A stretch of 5,306 nucleotides of DNA from Nocardia sp. (GTDB taxonomy: Bacteria; Actinomycetota; Actinomycetes; Mycobacteriales; Mycobacteriaceae), in NCBI GenBank assembly GCA_017354515.1, contig JAFMQT010000354.1:1-5306 (forward strand). The letters run 5' to 3'. Positions 1 through 4,877 of this stretch are shown here, one piece after another; positions within the stretch are counted from its first letter, which is position 1; each line of letters opens with the position of its first letter. The notes under the pieces are model-generated. The model was not told where the DNA came from, searched no databases, and was given only the letters and a program-made list of their open reading frames with translations. The position numbers and the translations under genes were made by a program.

Positions 1-143
1 GCGGCCGTCTTCTTCGCCGCTGCCTTCTTGGCCGGAGCCTTCTTCGCGGCAGCCTTGCGGACCGGCCGCGCGGCGGCGCTGGTCTCCGGTGAGTCGGCGG
101 CTTCGGCCGATTCGGCGGTCTGTCGGGTATTCGTGGCTACCAC
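1..143 (-). CDS. sigA: RNA polymerase principal sigma factor SigA (N-terminal fragment)
   Basis: Only the first 47 codons are in the window; the gene continues past position 1. The visible protein begins (M)VATNTRQTAESAEA and then becomes an Ala/Lys-rich tract with repeated AKK units from about residue 29 onward. This resembles the disordered basic N-terminal extension of actinobacterial group 1 sigma factors (SigA/HrdB); conserved regions 1.2-4 lie outside the window. The GTG start at 143 is preceded by GAAAGGG with a 5-nt spacer, and an in-frame stop lies upstream at 189-191, so the start is well fixed. The family role is to direct core RNA polymerase to housekeeping promoters. The identification rests on the Lys/Ala tract plus its position just downstream of ppgK on the same strand, as in mycobacteria. 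A histone-like Lys/Ala-rich protein is the main alternative. Confidence 0.85.
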   Translation of the reverse strand, partial: MVATNTRQTAESAEAADSPETSAAARPVRKAAAKKAPAKKAAAKKTA

Positions 144-217
144 GTACGCCCTTTCGTGACGGTCTCGTGCGGCGTCACGCCAGAGTGGTCATCCGGCGGA
201 GCGGTTCTGTCGGGTTA

Positions 218-235
218 CCCGGCTCTCGTACCGGG
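218..235 (-). other. Small hairpin in the sigA leader
   Basis: CCCGG (218-222) and CCGGG (231-235) form a perfect 5-bp stem around an 8-nt loop, inside the predicted sigA 5' leader. No U-run follows on either strand, so it does not look like an intrinsic terminator. A stem this short is common by chance in GC-rich DNA. Confidence 0.25.
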
Positions 236-268
236 GTTCGATTTCCGGCTCACCGCCGGTCTCGTTCC

Positions 269-274
269 ATTGTA
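269..274 (-). promoter_or_regulatory. Candidate -10 box of the sigA promoter
   Basis: On the minus strand the hexamer TACAAT lies 19 nt beyond the ppgK stop codon and fits the actinobacterial TANNNT -10 consensus, differing from TATAAT at one position. Transcription would begin near 262, giving a sigA leader of roughly 120 nt that ends in a good Shine-Dalgarno. No clear -35 hexamer is seen 17-19 nt upstream, where the sequence overlaps the end of ppgK. This would let sigA be transcribed separately from ppgK. Confidence 0.45.
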
Positions 275-292
275 GCCATCGGCATCCAGCGC

Positions 293-1051
293 TCACGGCG
301 TGATCCCGTCCTCGACCGCCATCGCGGCTCCCACGATACCCGCGGTATTGCGCAGATGGGCGGGCACCACGGGAGTCCGGTTGGCCAGCAAGGGGATCCA
401 CTGCTCGGCTTCGCGGCTGATCCCGCCACCCGCCACGAAGACCGACGGCGAGAACAGATCCTCGATGGTAACCAATACCTTCGTGACCTGCTTGGCCCAC
501 TTCTCGTAGGAAAGTTTCTCGCGTTCCTTCACCGATGACGCCGCCCGGTGTTCGGCTTCCTTCCCGTGCACCTCGATGTGGCCGAGTTCGGTATTGGGCA
601 CCAGGATGCCGTGGTGCAGCAGCGCGGACCCGATACCGGTACCGAAGGTCAGCAGGATCACCATTCCGTCGACATCGCGGGCCGCGCCGTAGCGGTCCTC
701 GGCCATACCGGCGGCGTCCGCGTCGTTGAGCACCACCACCTGGCGCCCGCCGAGGGCACGTGAAAACAGTTCGCGCGCATCGGTCCCGATCCAGGCGGAG
801 TCGATATTGGCCGCCGTGCGGGCGATGCCGTCGACCACCACACACGGCAGTGTCAGCCCGACCGGGCCTTCCCAGGCCGCCTTGTCGACGAGCTGGGCGA
901 CGGTGGTCGCGACCGCCTCCGGGGTGGCCGGCTGCGGTGTGGCGATCTTGATCCGTTCGTACGCGAGTTCGCCGGTGGCCAGATCGACCTGCGCGCCCTT
1001 CACCCCGCTGCCGCCGATATCGATACCGAATGCCTGTCCCGCAGCGGACAT
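293..1051 (-). CDS. ppgK: Polyphosphate glucokinase (PPGK, ROK-family fold)
   Basis: A 252-residue cytoplasmic kinase that phosphorylates glucose to glucose-6-phosphate using inorganic polyphosphate, and in characterised homologues also ATP. The phosphate-binding motif [11 protein letters not shown] spans residues 9-19. The sugar-binding and catalytic segment [13 protein letters not shown] is at 106-118, with D110 the expected catalytic base. The second phosphate loop [11 protein letters not shown] is at 134-144, ELGH at 155-158, and the adenosine-region motif [12 protein letters not shown] at 201-212. The Cys-rich zinc site of classical ROK glucokinases is absent, as expected for PPGK. The frame stays open upstream to 1210, but ATG 1051 has a strong GAGGAG Shine-Dalgarno 6 nt away and gives the normal N-terminus and family length (about 250-270). 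It lies immediately upstream of sigA on the same strand and is divergent from suhB. Confidence 0.96.
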   Translation of the reverse strand: MSAAGQAFGIDIGGSGVKGAQVDLATGELAYERIKIATPQPATPEAVATTVAQLVDKAAWEGPVGLTLPCVVVDGIARTAANIDSAWIGTDARELFSRALGGRQVVVLNDADAAGMAEDRYGAARDVDGMVILLTFGTGIGSALLHHGILVPNTELGHIEVHGKEAEHRAASSVKEREKLSYEKWAKQVTKVLVTIEDLFSPSVFVAGGGISREAEQWIPLLANRTPVVPAHLRNTAGIVGAAMAVEDGITP

Positions 1052-1057
1052 CGTGAA

Positions 1058-1063
1058 CTCCTC
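1058..1063 (-). promoter_or_regulatory. Ribosome binding site deciding the ppgK start
   Basis: On the minus strand GAGGAG precedes ATG 1051 by 6 nt. It is the best Shine-Dalgarno in this part of the window and selects this start over an in-frame ATG at 1210, which would add 53 low-complexity, Arg/Ser-rich residues and run back into the divergent suhB gene. Confidence 0.8.
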
Positions 1064-1191
1064 GTTCCCTGTGCTTGCGCTCGAATTTTCCACCCGACGA
1101 CGGTGCCAGCGCACGGTAACACCGGCGGTGGTGCAGCTCACCTCCGGCCGGTCGGATGCGCGCCGACCCGCCCTGTGATCGGATGGAGTCC

Positions 1192-2115
1192 GTGACCGAG
1201 CCGAATTCATCCGCTGCCCGCGCGGAGCGGGCCGACACCGATCCCGCGACCGTCGCCGAATTACGCCGGGTCGCAGTTCATCTCGCCGAAACCGCCGCGG
1301 CGCATGTGCGAGCCCGGCGGCCGGAGGTGTTCGGTCCGGCCCGCCGGGCGGCCGGTGGTGAGGGGGGCGCCCCCGATGCGGTTCGTACCAAATCCACCCC
1401 CACCGATCCGGTCACCGTGGTCGACACCGAGACCGAAGAGCTGATCCGGACGCGGCTGCGCGATCTGCGGCCGGGCGAGCGGGTCCTCGGCGAGGAGGGC
1501 GGCGGCGATCTGGGGACCGGCGAGGAGATCGTGTGGGTGGTCGATCCGATCGACGGCACGGTCAACTTCGTCTACGGGATCCCGGCCTACTCGGTATCGG
1601 TGGCGGCGATGCGGGGCGGCCGCAGTGTCGCCGGCGCGGTCGTCGATGTCGCCGCGGGTGCCACCTACAGCGCCGGCCTCGGCGCCGGCGCCACTCGGAC
1701 CGACGGCGTCGGTGATCCGATCGCCTTGCGCTGCAACGACATCGACGACGTGCGGCTGGCGCTGCTGGCCACCGGCTTCGGGTACGGCGCGGTCCGCCGC
1801 GAACGGCAGGGCCGGTTGGTGGCCGGGTTGCTGCCGCGCGTGCGTGATATCCGGCGGATCGGCTCCGCCGCGCTGGATCTGTGCATGGTGGCCTCCGGTC
1901 GCGCGGACGCCCACTACGAACACGGTCTCAATCCGTGGGACTGGGCTGCCGGCGCGCTGGTCGCGGCCGAGGCCGGTGCGCGCCTGCGGTTGCCCGCCGC
2001 CGACGTGACCGGCGCCGCGGGGGAATTGGTGGTGGCCGCGGCGCCGGGAATCGCCGACGACCTGGCCGAGCTGTTCGATCAGCTGGGCATCAGCGCGGCC
2101 ATTCCGGAGAACTGA
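1192..2115 (+). CDS. suhB: Inositol-1-monophosphatase family protein SuhB
   Basis: A 307-residue Mg2+-dependent, Li+-sensitive-type phosphatase. Family members hydrolyse inositol-1-phosphate to myo-inositol, which in these actinobacteria feeds phosphatidylinositol, mannosylated lipids and mycothiol. Motifs in order: [11 protein letters not shown] (72-82); LGEEGGG (99-105), with metal ligand E101; [12 protein letters not shown] (115-126), with ligands D118 and D121; [17 protein letters not shown] (221-237); and [17 protein letters not shown] (247-263), with ligand D250. All expected metal ligands are present. I chose GTG 1192, giving VTEPN, because its N-terminus aligns with the mycobacterial protein as I recall it. 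A GGAG lies just upstream, but the 3-nt spacer is short, so ATG 1183 or ATG 1156 remain possible. The gene is divergent from ppgK and converges on cei. Confidence 0.94.
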   Translation: MTEPNSSAARAERADTDPATVAELRRVAVHLAETAAAHVRARRPEVFGPARRAAGGEGGAPDAVRTKSTPTDPVTVVDTETEELIRTRLRDLRPGERVLGEEGGGDLGTGEEIVWVVDPIDGTVNFVYGIPAYSVSVAAMRGGRSVAGAVVDVAAGATYSAGLGAGATRTDGVGDPIALRCNDIDDVRLALLATGFGYGAVRRERQGRLVAGLLPRVRDIRRIGSAALDLCMVASGRADAHYEHGLNPWDWAAGALVAAEAGARLRLPAADVTGAAGELVVAAAPGIADDLAELFDQLGISAAIPEN

Positions 2116-2130
2116 CGCCGGATCGGTCAG
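2112..2130. other. Inverted repeat spanning the convergent suhB/cei stop codons
   Basis: CTGAC (2112-2116) and GTCAG (2126-2130) form a 5-bp stem with a 9-nt loop, and each arm contains one gene's TGA stop. It could be a minimal bidirectional hairpin, but it has no U-tract. Because both arms are stop-codon contexts, the symmetry may be coincidental. Confidence 0.25.
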
Positions 2131-2804
2131 CAGCGTGCGGTGCGCGCGGCCGAGAGCAGGTCCGAATCGACCTTCGGACCGTCCGGCCCCGGATTCTTCA
2201 GCGCCCGCAGCACCTCTTCGGCGTCCGGACCGGGTTGCAGATCGTTGCCGAACAGTGAGCCCAGGGCGAGATCGACGGTGTCGTCCTGGCGCTGATCCTC
2301 GATGAGTTCGGCGCACGGCGCCACCAGCTGTACCGCGGCGGCGGCGGGCCGGCCGGACGCGCCGAAGCGGATCTGCCCGGTGCATTCCATATCGCCGTTG
2401 ACGTACACGGGATCGTTGCCGTACACGGGTGCCGGTGGGGTGGCGTAGCCGAAGTCGCCGAGCTGGGAGGCGATGTGCTCGGCGAGTCCTCGCTGGCCGG
2501 ATCCGTTGAGCACCCGCACCTTGGCCTGGGCCAGTGCCGCCGGTTCCACATCGTGTATCCGATCCGGCGACACCCGTTCACCCAGCGGCGCGGGTTGCGG
2601 TGAATTCGGCTCGCTTGCCGGGCTCGGCGTGTTGCAGGCCATGGCGCTGTGCGTGGTGTTGCCGGTCGTGCACGCCTTGATCCACACCACAGCACTGAGG
2701 AGTGCGAGTATCGCGACGAGCGCGACCCACGGCTGATGGCGGCGGCGGACGAATCGGCGCCCCTTCTTGTCAACGGCGCGACCTTCGGTGATCAGTGAAA
2801 CCAC
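2127..2804 (-). CDS. cei: Cell envelope integrity protein Cei (membrane-anchored LytR_C domain)
   Basis: A predicted 225-residue protein. It has a short basic cytoplasmic N-terminus (KKGRRFVRRRHQ, 13-24) and one transmembrane helix at about 26-44. A Pro/Ser-rich linker (about 58-80) follows, then an extracytoplasmic LytR_C-type domain starting KVRVLNGSGQRGLAEHIA (95-112) and running to about residue 190. Cysteines at 57, 141 and 164 face outward and could form a disulfide. The mycobacterial counterpart at this locus (Rv2700) is required for normal envelope integrity and virulence. The frame is open far upstream to 3368, but that part has no coding character. GTG 2804 is preferred: there is no Shine-Dalgarno, and a TATGGT box ends 6 nt upstream, the geometry of a leaderless mRNA. 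GTG 2810 is an alternative. It converges on suhB with an 11-bp gap. Confidence 0.87.
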   Translation of the reverse strand: MVSLITEGRAVDKKGRRFVRRRHQPWVALVAILALLSAVVWIKACTTGNTTHSAMACNTPSPASEPNSPQPAPLGERVSPDRIHDVEPAALAQAKVRVLNGSGQRGLAEHIASQLGDFGYATPPAPVYGNDPVYVNGDMECTGQIRFGASGRPAAAAVQLVAPCAELIEDQRQDDTVDLALGSLFGNDLQPGPDAEEVLRALKNPGPDGPKVDSDLLSAARTARC

Positions 2805-2810
2805 ACGCAC

Positions 2811-2816
2811 ACCATA
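2811..2816 (-). promoter_or_regulatory. Candidate -10 box for a leaderless cei transcript
   Basis: On the minus strand TATGGT fits TANNNT and is followed by exactly 6 nt before the G of GTG 2804, so transcription would begin at the start codon itself. No recognisable -35 was found, which is usual for such actinobacterial promoters. The missing Shine-Dalgarno upstream of 2804 supports the call. Confidence 0.5.
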
Positions 2817-2969
2817 CGAGTTGGCGGGCGGGACGTACGCACGCGGCGGCGGTTGCGAGGTGGGGCGGTGTGGTATCGAGGTATTCAGCGACGGCGGCGG
2901 GCGGTATCGGGGTGGTAACAATTGCCCCTGGAAACCGACCAGCAACCCGTCTGCGCCGGTCGCGATCGG

Positions 2970-3019
2970 ATCACGGCCGGGCGAACTCGGGGGCACGACA
3001 CGGTCACACAGGCCGTGAT
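2970..3019. repeat. Perfect 9-bp inverted repeat with a 32-nt loop
   Basis: ATCACGGCC at 2970-2978 is the exact reverse complement of GGCCGTGAT at 3011-3019. Inside it are two competing shorter pairings: CACGG (2999-3003) with CCGTG (3013-3017), and GGTCA (3002-3006) with TGACC (3019-3023). It lies about 55 bp upstream of the predicted -35 of the DUF4193 promoter, so a paired protein-binding site is more plausible than a leader RNA fold. Confidence 0.45.
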
Positions 3020-3073
3020 GACCTGGGCTTCGGTAGTGATTTGCGGTTCGATTTCGGCTCGATCGGGTTTTGA

Positions 3074-3104
3074 TTGCGACTTTTGCCCCGCGGTCCGCTA
3101 TTGT
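3074..3104 (+). promoter_or_regulatory. Sigma-A-type promoter for the DUF4193 gene
   Basis: TTGCGA (3074-3079) matches TTGACA at four of six positions and is followed, after a rather long 19-nt spacer, by TATTGT (3099-3104), which fits TANNNT. The promoter sits in the AT-richest patch of the intergenic region, with T-runs just upstream. Transcription would start near 3111, leaving a leader of about 236 nt before the DUF4193 ATG. No better promoter was seen closer to the gene; a TTGACC at 3177-3182 lacks a -10 partner. Confidence 0.5.
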
Positions 3105-3346
3105 CTGGCGGCCCGATCCGACAAGGAAGATGTGATTCAGGGTGGCGATTCGGGAACAACCAGGACATCTCCTGCGTTGACCGTGCGCGATCCGGGATGG
3201 ATCAGGACGATCCGGACCGGTGGGCGAGCGGTGCACCGGGACGTCGCACCGAGGCGGGACGGCCATCGCCGCGTCGAAACCCACGAGGAATCGACACCGA
3301 CGGGGCCGGTCCGGGATATACGGAGTGAGGACGAGGGGAAGACGAC

Positions 3347-3649
3347 ATGGCAACCGACTATGACGCACCGAGGCGTAACGAATCCGATGAGGTATCGGAG
3401 GACTCGCTCGAGGAGTTGAAGGCTCGTCGCAACGAGGCCGCGTCCGCCGTCGTGGATATCGACGAATCCGATACCGCGGAGTCGTTCGAACTCCCGGGCG
3501 CGGATCTGTCCGAAGAGGTGCTCTCGGTCCGGGTTATCCCGAAGCAGGCCGATGAGTTCACGTGCTCGAGCTGTTTTCTGGTGCATCACCGCAGCCGGCT
3601 CGCGAGCGAGTCCGGTGGTGAACTGATCTGCATGGACTGCGCGGCCTGA
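3347..3649 (+). CDS. DUF4193 family zinc-ribbon-like protein
   Basis: A 100-residue acidic protein closely matching the conserved actinobacterial DUF4193 family; Rv2699c in M. tuberculosis has the same length and near-identical blocks. The N-terminal MATDYDAPRR is followed by SEDSLEELKARRNEAASAVVDIDE (18-40), likely helical, then SFELPGADLSEE (46-57) and VRVIPKQADEFTCSSC (61-76). The C-terminus contains CSSC (73-76) and CMDC (95-98), four cysteines spaced as a zinc ribbon. No function is established to my knowledge; a nucleic-acid- or polymerase-associated role is only a guess from the zinc ribbon and acidic helix. ATG 3347 has GAGGGGAAG upstream, with AGGGGA 7 nt from the start. It is a single-gene unit with a long leader, convergent with the DUF3093 gene. 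Confidence 0.95.
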   Translation: MATDYDAPRRNESDEVSEDSLEELKARRNEAASAVVDIDESDTAESFELPGADLSEEVLSVRVIPKQADEFTCSSCFLVHHRSRLASESGGELICMDCAA

Positions 3650-3670
3650 GCCGGCTGATCGTCGGCGAGG

Positions 3671-3700
3671 CAGCGCTTCGACGAGCACCGCTTCGACGAG
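3671..3700 (+). repeat. Two-copy 15-bp tandem repeat in the DUF4193/DUF3093 gap
   Basis: Positions 3671-3685 and 3686-3700 match at 14 of 15 bases and share the 12-mer CGCTTCGACGAG. The repeat lies just downstream of the DUF4193 stop, between two convergent genes. TCGTCG (3659-3664) can pair with CGACGA in either copy (3679-3684 or 3694-3699), giving two alternative 6-bp stems. No U-tract follows, so any terminator function is speculative. Confidence 0.7.
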
Positions 3701-3729
3701 GCACGACAGCAGGATCCGGGCAGTTCTGA

Positions 3730-4251
3730 TCAGCCCGCGCTCGGCACCCCGAGTGCGGTCAGGACCCGTTCGGGTTTACGCGTACTGACCACCCAGTACG
3801 GGGCCGGATCGTCCGGGTCGTCCAGGACGAGCAGGACCATCGGCCCGATCCAGGGCCGATGCTGGACGAACGCGGCCGGGTCGAGCTGACGACCCAGAGC
3901 CGCGCTTTTCGCACTGGTGGGGACCGCCGCCGCGCGGGATACATATGTTACCGGCAGATGTGCCCGGTCCGCGCGCAATTCCAGAACGCCGTCCGAATCG
4001 GGGGCGACCTCCACCCGGTGCCGGCTCATCCAGATCAGCGCCCACACCGGAATCGGGAACAGCAGCACATAGGGCAGCCAGGCACGGATTCCCGGTGCGC
4101 CCATGTGGATCTCGGCGGCCAGCAGACCCGTCACGCCCAACGCGATCGGCCACCACCACAGCGGCACCCACAGGCGTTCGGAGTACACCGCGGCGGGGGC
4201 AGCGGGCGGTGCGGACTCGTCGGGTGGTACCGCGGGGGACTTGTCGGACAC
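3730..4251 (-). CDS. DUF3093 family membrane protein
   Basis: A predicted 173-residue protein with a Pro/Ala-rich N-terminus (to about 22), followed by [18 protein letters not shown] leading into a first transmembrane helix (about 28-47). A second helix is at about 58-76 ([18 protein letters not shown]), and a soluble C-terminal domain follows. That domain contains the family signature [31 protein letters not shown] in pieces (HRPW 131-134, [10 protein letters not shown] 144-153, STRKP 156-160). DUF3093 proteins are small actinobacterial membrane proteins of unknown function; the counterpart beside dut in M. tuberculosis is Rv2698. Two GTGs are adjacent (4254 and 4251). I chose 4251 because TAGTCT ends exactly 6 nt upstream of it, the leaderless geometry, and no Shine-Dalgarno is present. 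It is divergent from dut and convergent with DUF4193. Confidence 0.93.
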   Translation of the reverse strand: MSDKSPAVPPDESAPPAAPAAVYSERLWVPLWWWPIALGVTGLLAAEIHMGAPGIRAWLPYVLLFPIPVWALIWMSRHRVEVAPDSDGVLELRADRAHLPVTYVSRAAAVPTSAKSAALGRQLDPAAFVQHRPWIGPMVLLVLDDPDDPAPYWVVSTRKPERVLTALGVPSAG

Positions 4252-4257
4252 CACATC

Positions 4258-4263
4258 AGACTA
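4258..4263 (-). promoter_or_regulatory. Candidate -10 box for a leaderless DUF3093 transcript
   Basis: On the minus strand TAGTCT fits TANNNT and is followed by 6 nt before the G of GTG 4251. The spacing is identical to that at cei. No good -35 is visible; GACA-containing sequence lies about 20 nt upstream. Confidence 0.45.
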
Positions 4264-4349
4264 GGTCAGGCCCCGGAATTGACTGTCGCCGGGAGTGGAT
4301 CGGCGGGTGCGGGGCGGCGGGCGCGGGCTCGGGGCCGCGTCGGCGTTCG

Positions 4350-4365
4350 GTTCGCCGCGGCGAAC
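4350..4365. promoter_or_regulatory. Perfect 16-bp palindrome in the dut promoter (operator candidate)
   Basis: GTTCGCCGCGGCGAAC reads identically on both strands. It ends 3 bp before the putative dut -10 box and overlaps the expected -35/spacer region, the classic position for a repressor operator. It is not the actinobacterial SOS box, which has GAAC and GTTC in the opposite arrangement with a 4-nt gap. The CGTTCG at 4344-4349 gives a second possible partner for the right arm (CGAACG, 4361-4366). The binding protein is unknown, and chance occurrence in GC-rich DNA cannot be excluded. Confidence 0.45.
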
Positions 4366-4368
4366 GCG

Positions 4369-4374
4369 TAGGCT
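4369..4374 (+). promoter_or_regulatory. Candidate -10 box for a near-leaderless dut transcript
   Basis: TAGGCT fits TANNNT. Six nt downstream is A 4381, the likely transcription start, which would leave only 2 nt before GTG 4383. No Shine-Dalgarno precedes the start codon. A convincing -35 is absent and the spacer is occupied by the palindrome at 4350-4365. Confidence 0.45.
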
Positions 4375-4382
4375 CGCTGGAC

Positions 4383-4877
4383 GTGACCGGACTTGCACCC
4401 ATACCTCTGCTGCGGCTCGACCCCGGCGTACCGGTGCCCACGCGCGCGCACCCGGGCGACGCGGGTGTCGACCTGTGCACCACCGAGGATGTCATCCTGG
4501 AACCGGGCGAGCGGGTGCTCGTGGGCACCGGGATCGCCGTGGCGCTGCCGCAAGGCACCGTCGGCCTCATCCATCCCCGGTCCGGTCTGGCCGCCAAGAC
4601 GGGCTTGTCGATCGTCAATACACCGGGCACCATCGATGCGGGCTACCGAGGTGAGATCAAGGTCTGTCTGATCAACCACGATCCGCGTACCGCGATCCAG
4701 CTGCGTCGCGGCGATCGCATCGCGCAGCTGCTCGTCCAGCGGATCGAGCTGGTGGACTTCACCGAGGTCGCCGAGCTCGGCGAGACCGCGCGTGGCACAG
4801 GTGGATACGGCTCGAGCGGCGGGCACGAGAGCCTGTCGGAATCGGATACCGCGGGGGGCGGTGGAGGGCAAGTATGA
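4383..4877 (+). CDS. dut: Deoxyuridine 5'-triphosphate nucleotidohydrolase (dUTPase)
   Basis: A 164-residue homotrimeric-type dUTPase that hydrolyses dUTP to dUMP and pyrophosphate, keeping uracil out of DNA and supplying the dTMP precursor. All five motifs are present: I AGVDL (27-31); [11 protein letters not shown] (64-72), with S67 and R66; [14 protein letters not shown] (82-92), with catalytic D85; [11 protein letters not shown] (109-117); and [11 protein letters not shown] (137-146), where Y142 should stack on the uracil. The segment between motifs IV and V is about five residues shorter than I recall for the M. tuberculosis enzyme. The C-terminus has an extra Gly/Ser/Asp-rich tail (about 148-164). 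The frame is open back to 3945, but GTG 4383 gives the family N-terminus ([20 protein letters not shown]). It overlaps the next gene by 4 bp. Confidence 0.97.
   Translation: MTGLAPIPLLRLDPGVPVPTRAHPGDAGVDLCTTEDVILEPGERVLVGTGIAVALPQGTVGLIHPRSGLAAKTGLSIVNTPGTIDAGYRGEIKVCLINHDPRTAIQLRRGDRIAQLLVQRIELVDFTEVAELGETARGTGGYGSSGGHESLSESDTAGGGGGQV
4863..4868 (+). promoter_or_regulatory. Ribosome binding site of the gene overlapping dut
   Basis: GGAGGG lies inside the last codons of dut, 5 nt before ATG 4874. Its strength and spacing, with the ATGA overlap, support translation of the downstream frame coupled to dut. Confidence 0.75.

Larger units (their letters stand above)
2805..3346. other. 542-bp divergent intergenic region between cei and the DUF4193 gene
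   Basis: No gene is supported here. Frames open on both strands have poor codon character: a 43-codon frame at 3197-3328, for example, has only about 63% G/C at third positions, well below its neighbours. The contents I can support are the leaderless cei -10 box (2811-2816, minus), a 9-bp inverted repeat (2970-2978 with 3011-3019), an AT-richer patch at about 3040-3105 carrying a sigma-A-like promoter (3074-3104, plus), and a leader of about 235 nt to the DUF4193 start. Two GGTATCG copies (2872-2878 and 2903-2909) also occur. Confidence 0.7.

Noticed and set aside
181..262. tRNA-like stretch (GGTTCGAT next to CCGG arms) in the sigA leader
   Set aside because: The T-loop-like sequence lacks a proper 5-bp stem closed by G-C around a 7-nt loop. 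No 7-nt anticodon loop can be drawn, and the would-be acceptor arms do not pair.
1113..1118. TACCGT (minus strand) as a ppgK -10 box
   Set aside because: It fits TANNNT, but no -35 or other support is present and the pattern is too loose to call alone.
189..1238. 349-codon open frame on the minus strand over ppgK
   Set aside because: It is a different frame of the ppgK region with Arg/Gly-rich meaningless sequence; ppgK has all its motifs in the other frame.
1261..2385. 374-codon open frame on the minus strand opposite suhB
   Set aside because: Shadow of suhB in high-GC DNA: no recognisable domain, Arg/Gly/Ala-rich composition, and it runs into cei in another frame.
3177..3182. TTGACC as a -35 of a promoter nearer to DUF4193
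   Set aside because: No TANNNT hexamer occurs at 16-19 nt spacing downstream.
3197..3328. 43-codon frame (MDQDDPDRW...) in the DUF4193 leader
   Set aside because: No Shine-Dalgarno, and only about 63% G/C at third positions against far higher values in neighbouring genes.
2805..3368. N-terminal extension of cei, or a separate minus-strand gene upstream of it
   Set aside because: The frame is open but the residues show no codon bias or domain, and it would cross the DUF4193 promoter and start. The leaderless GTG at 2804 explains the N-terminus better.
4256..4871. Minus-strand open frames opposite dut
   Set aside because: Out-of-frame shadows: dut has all five dUTPase motifs on the plus strand, and the antisense frames show no domain or ribosome site.
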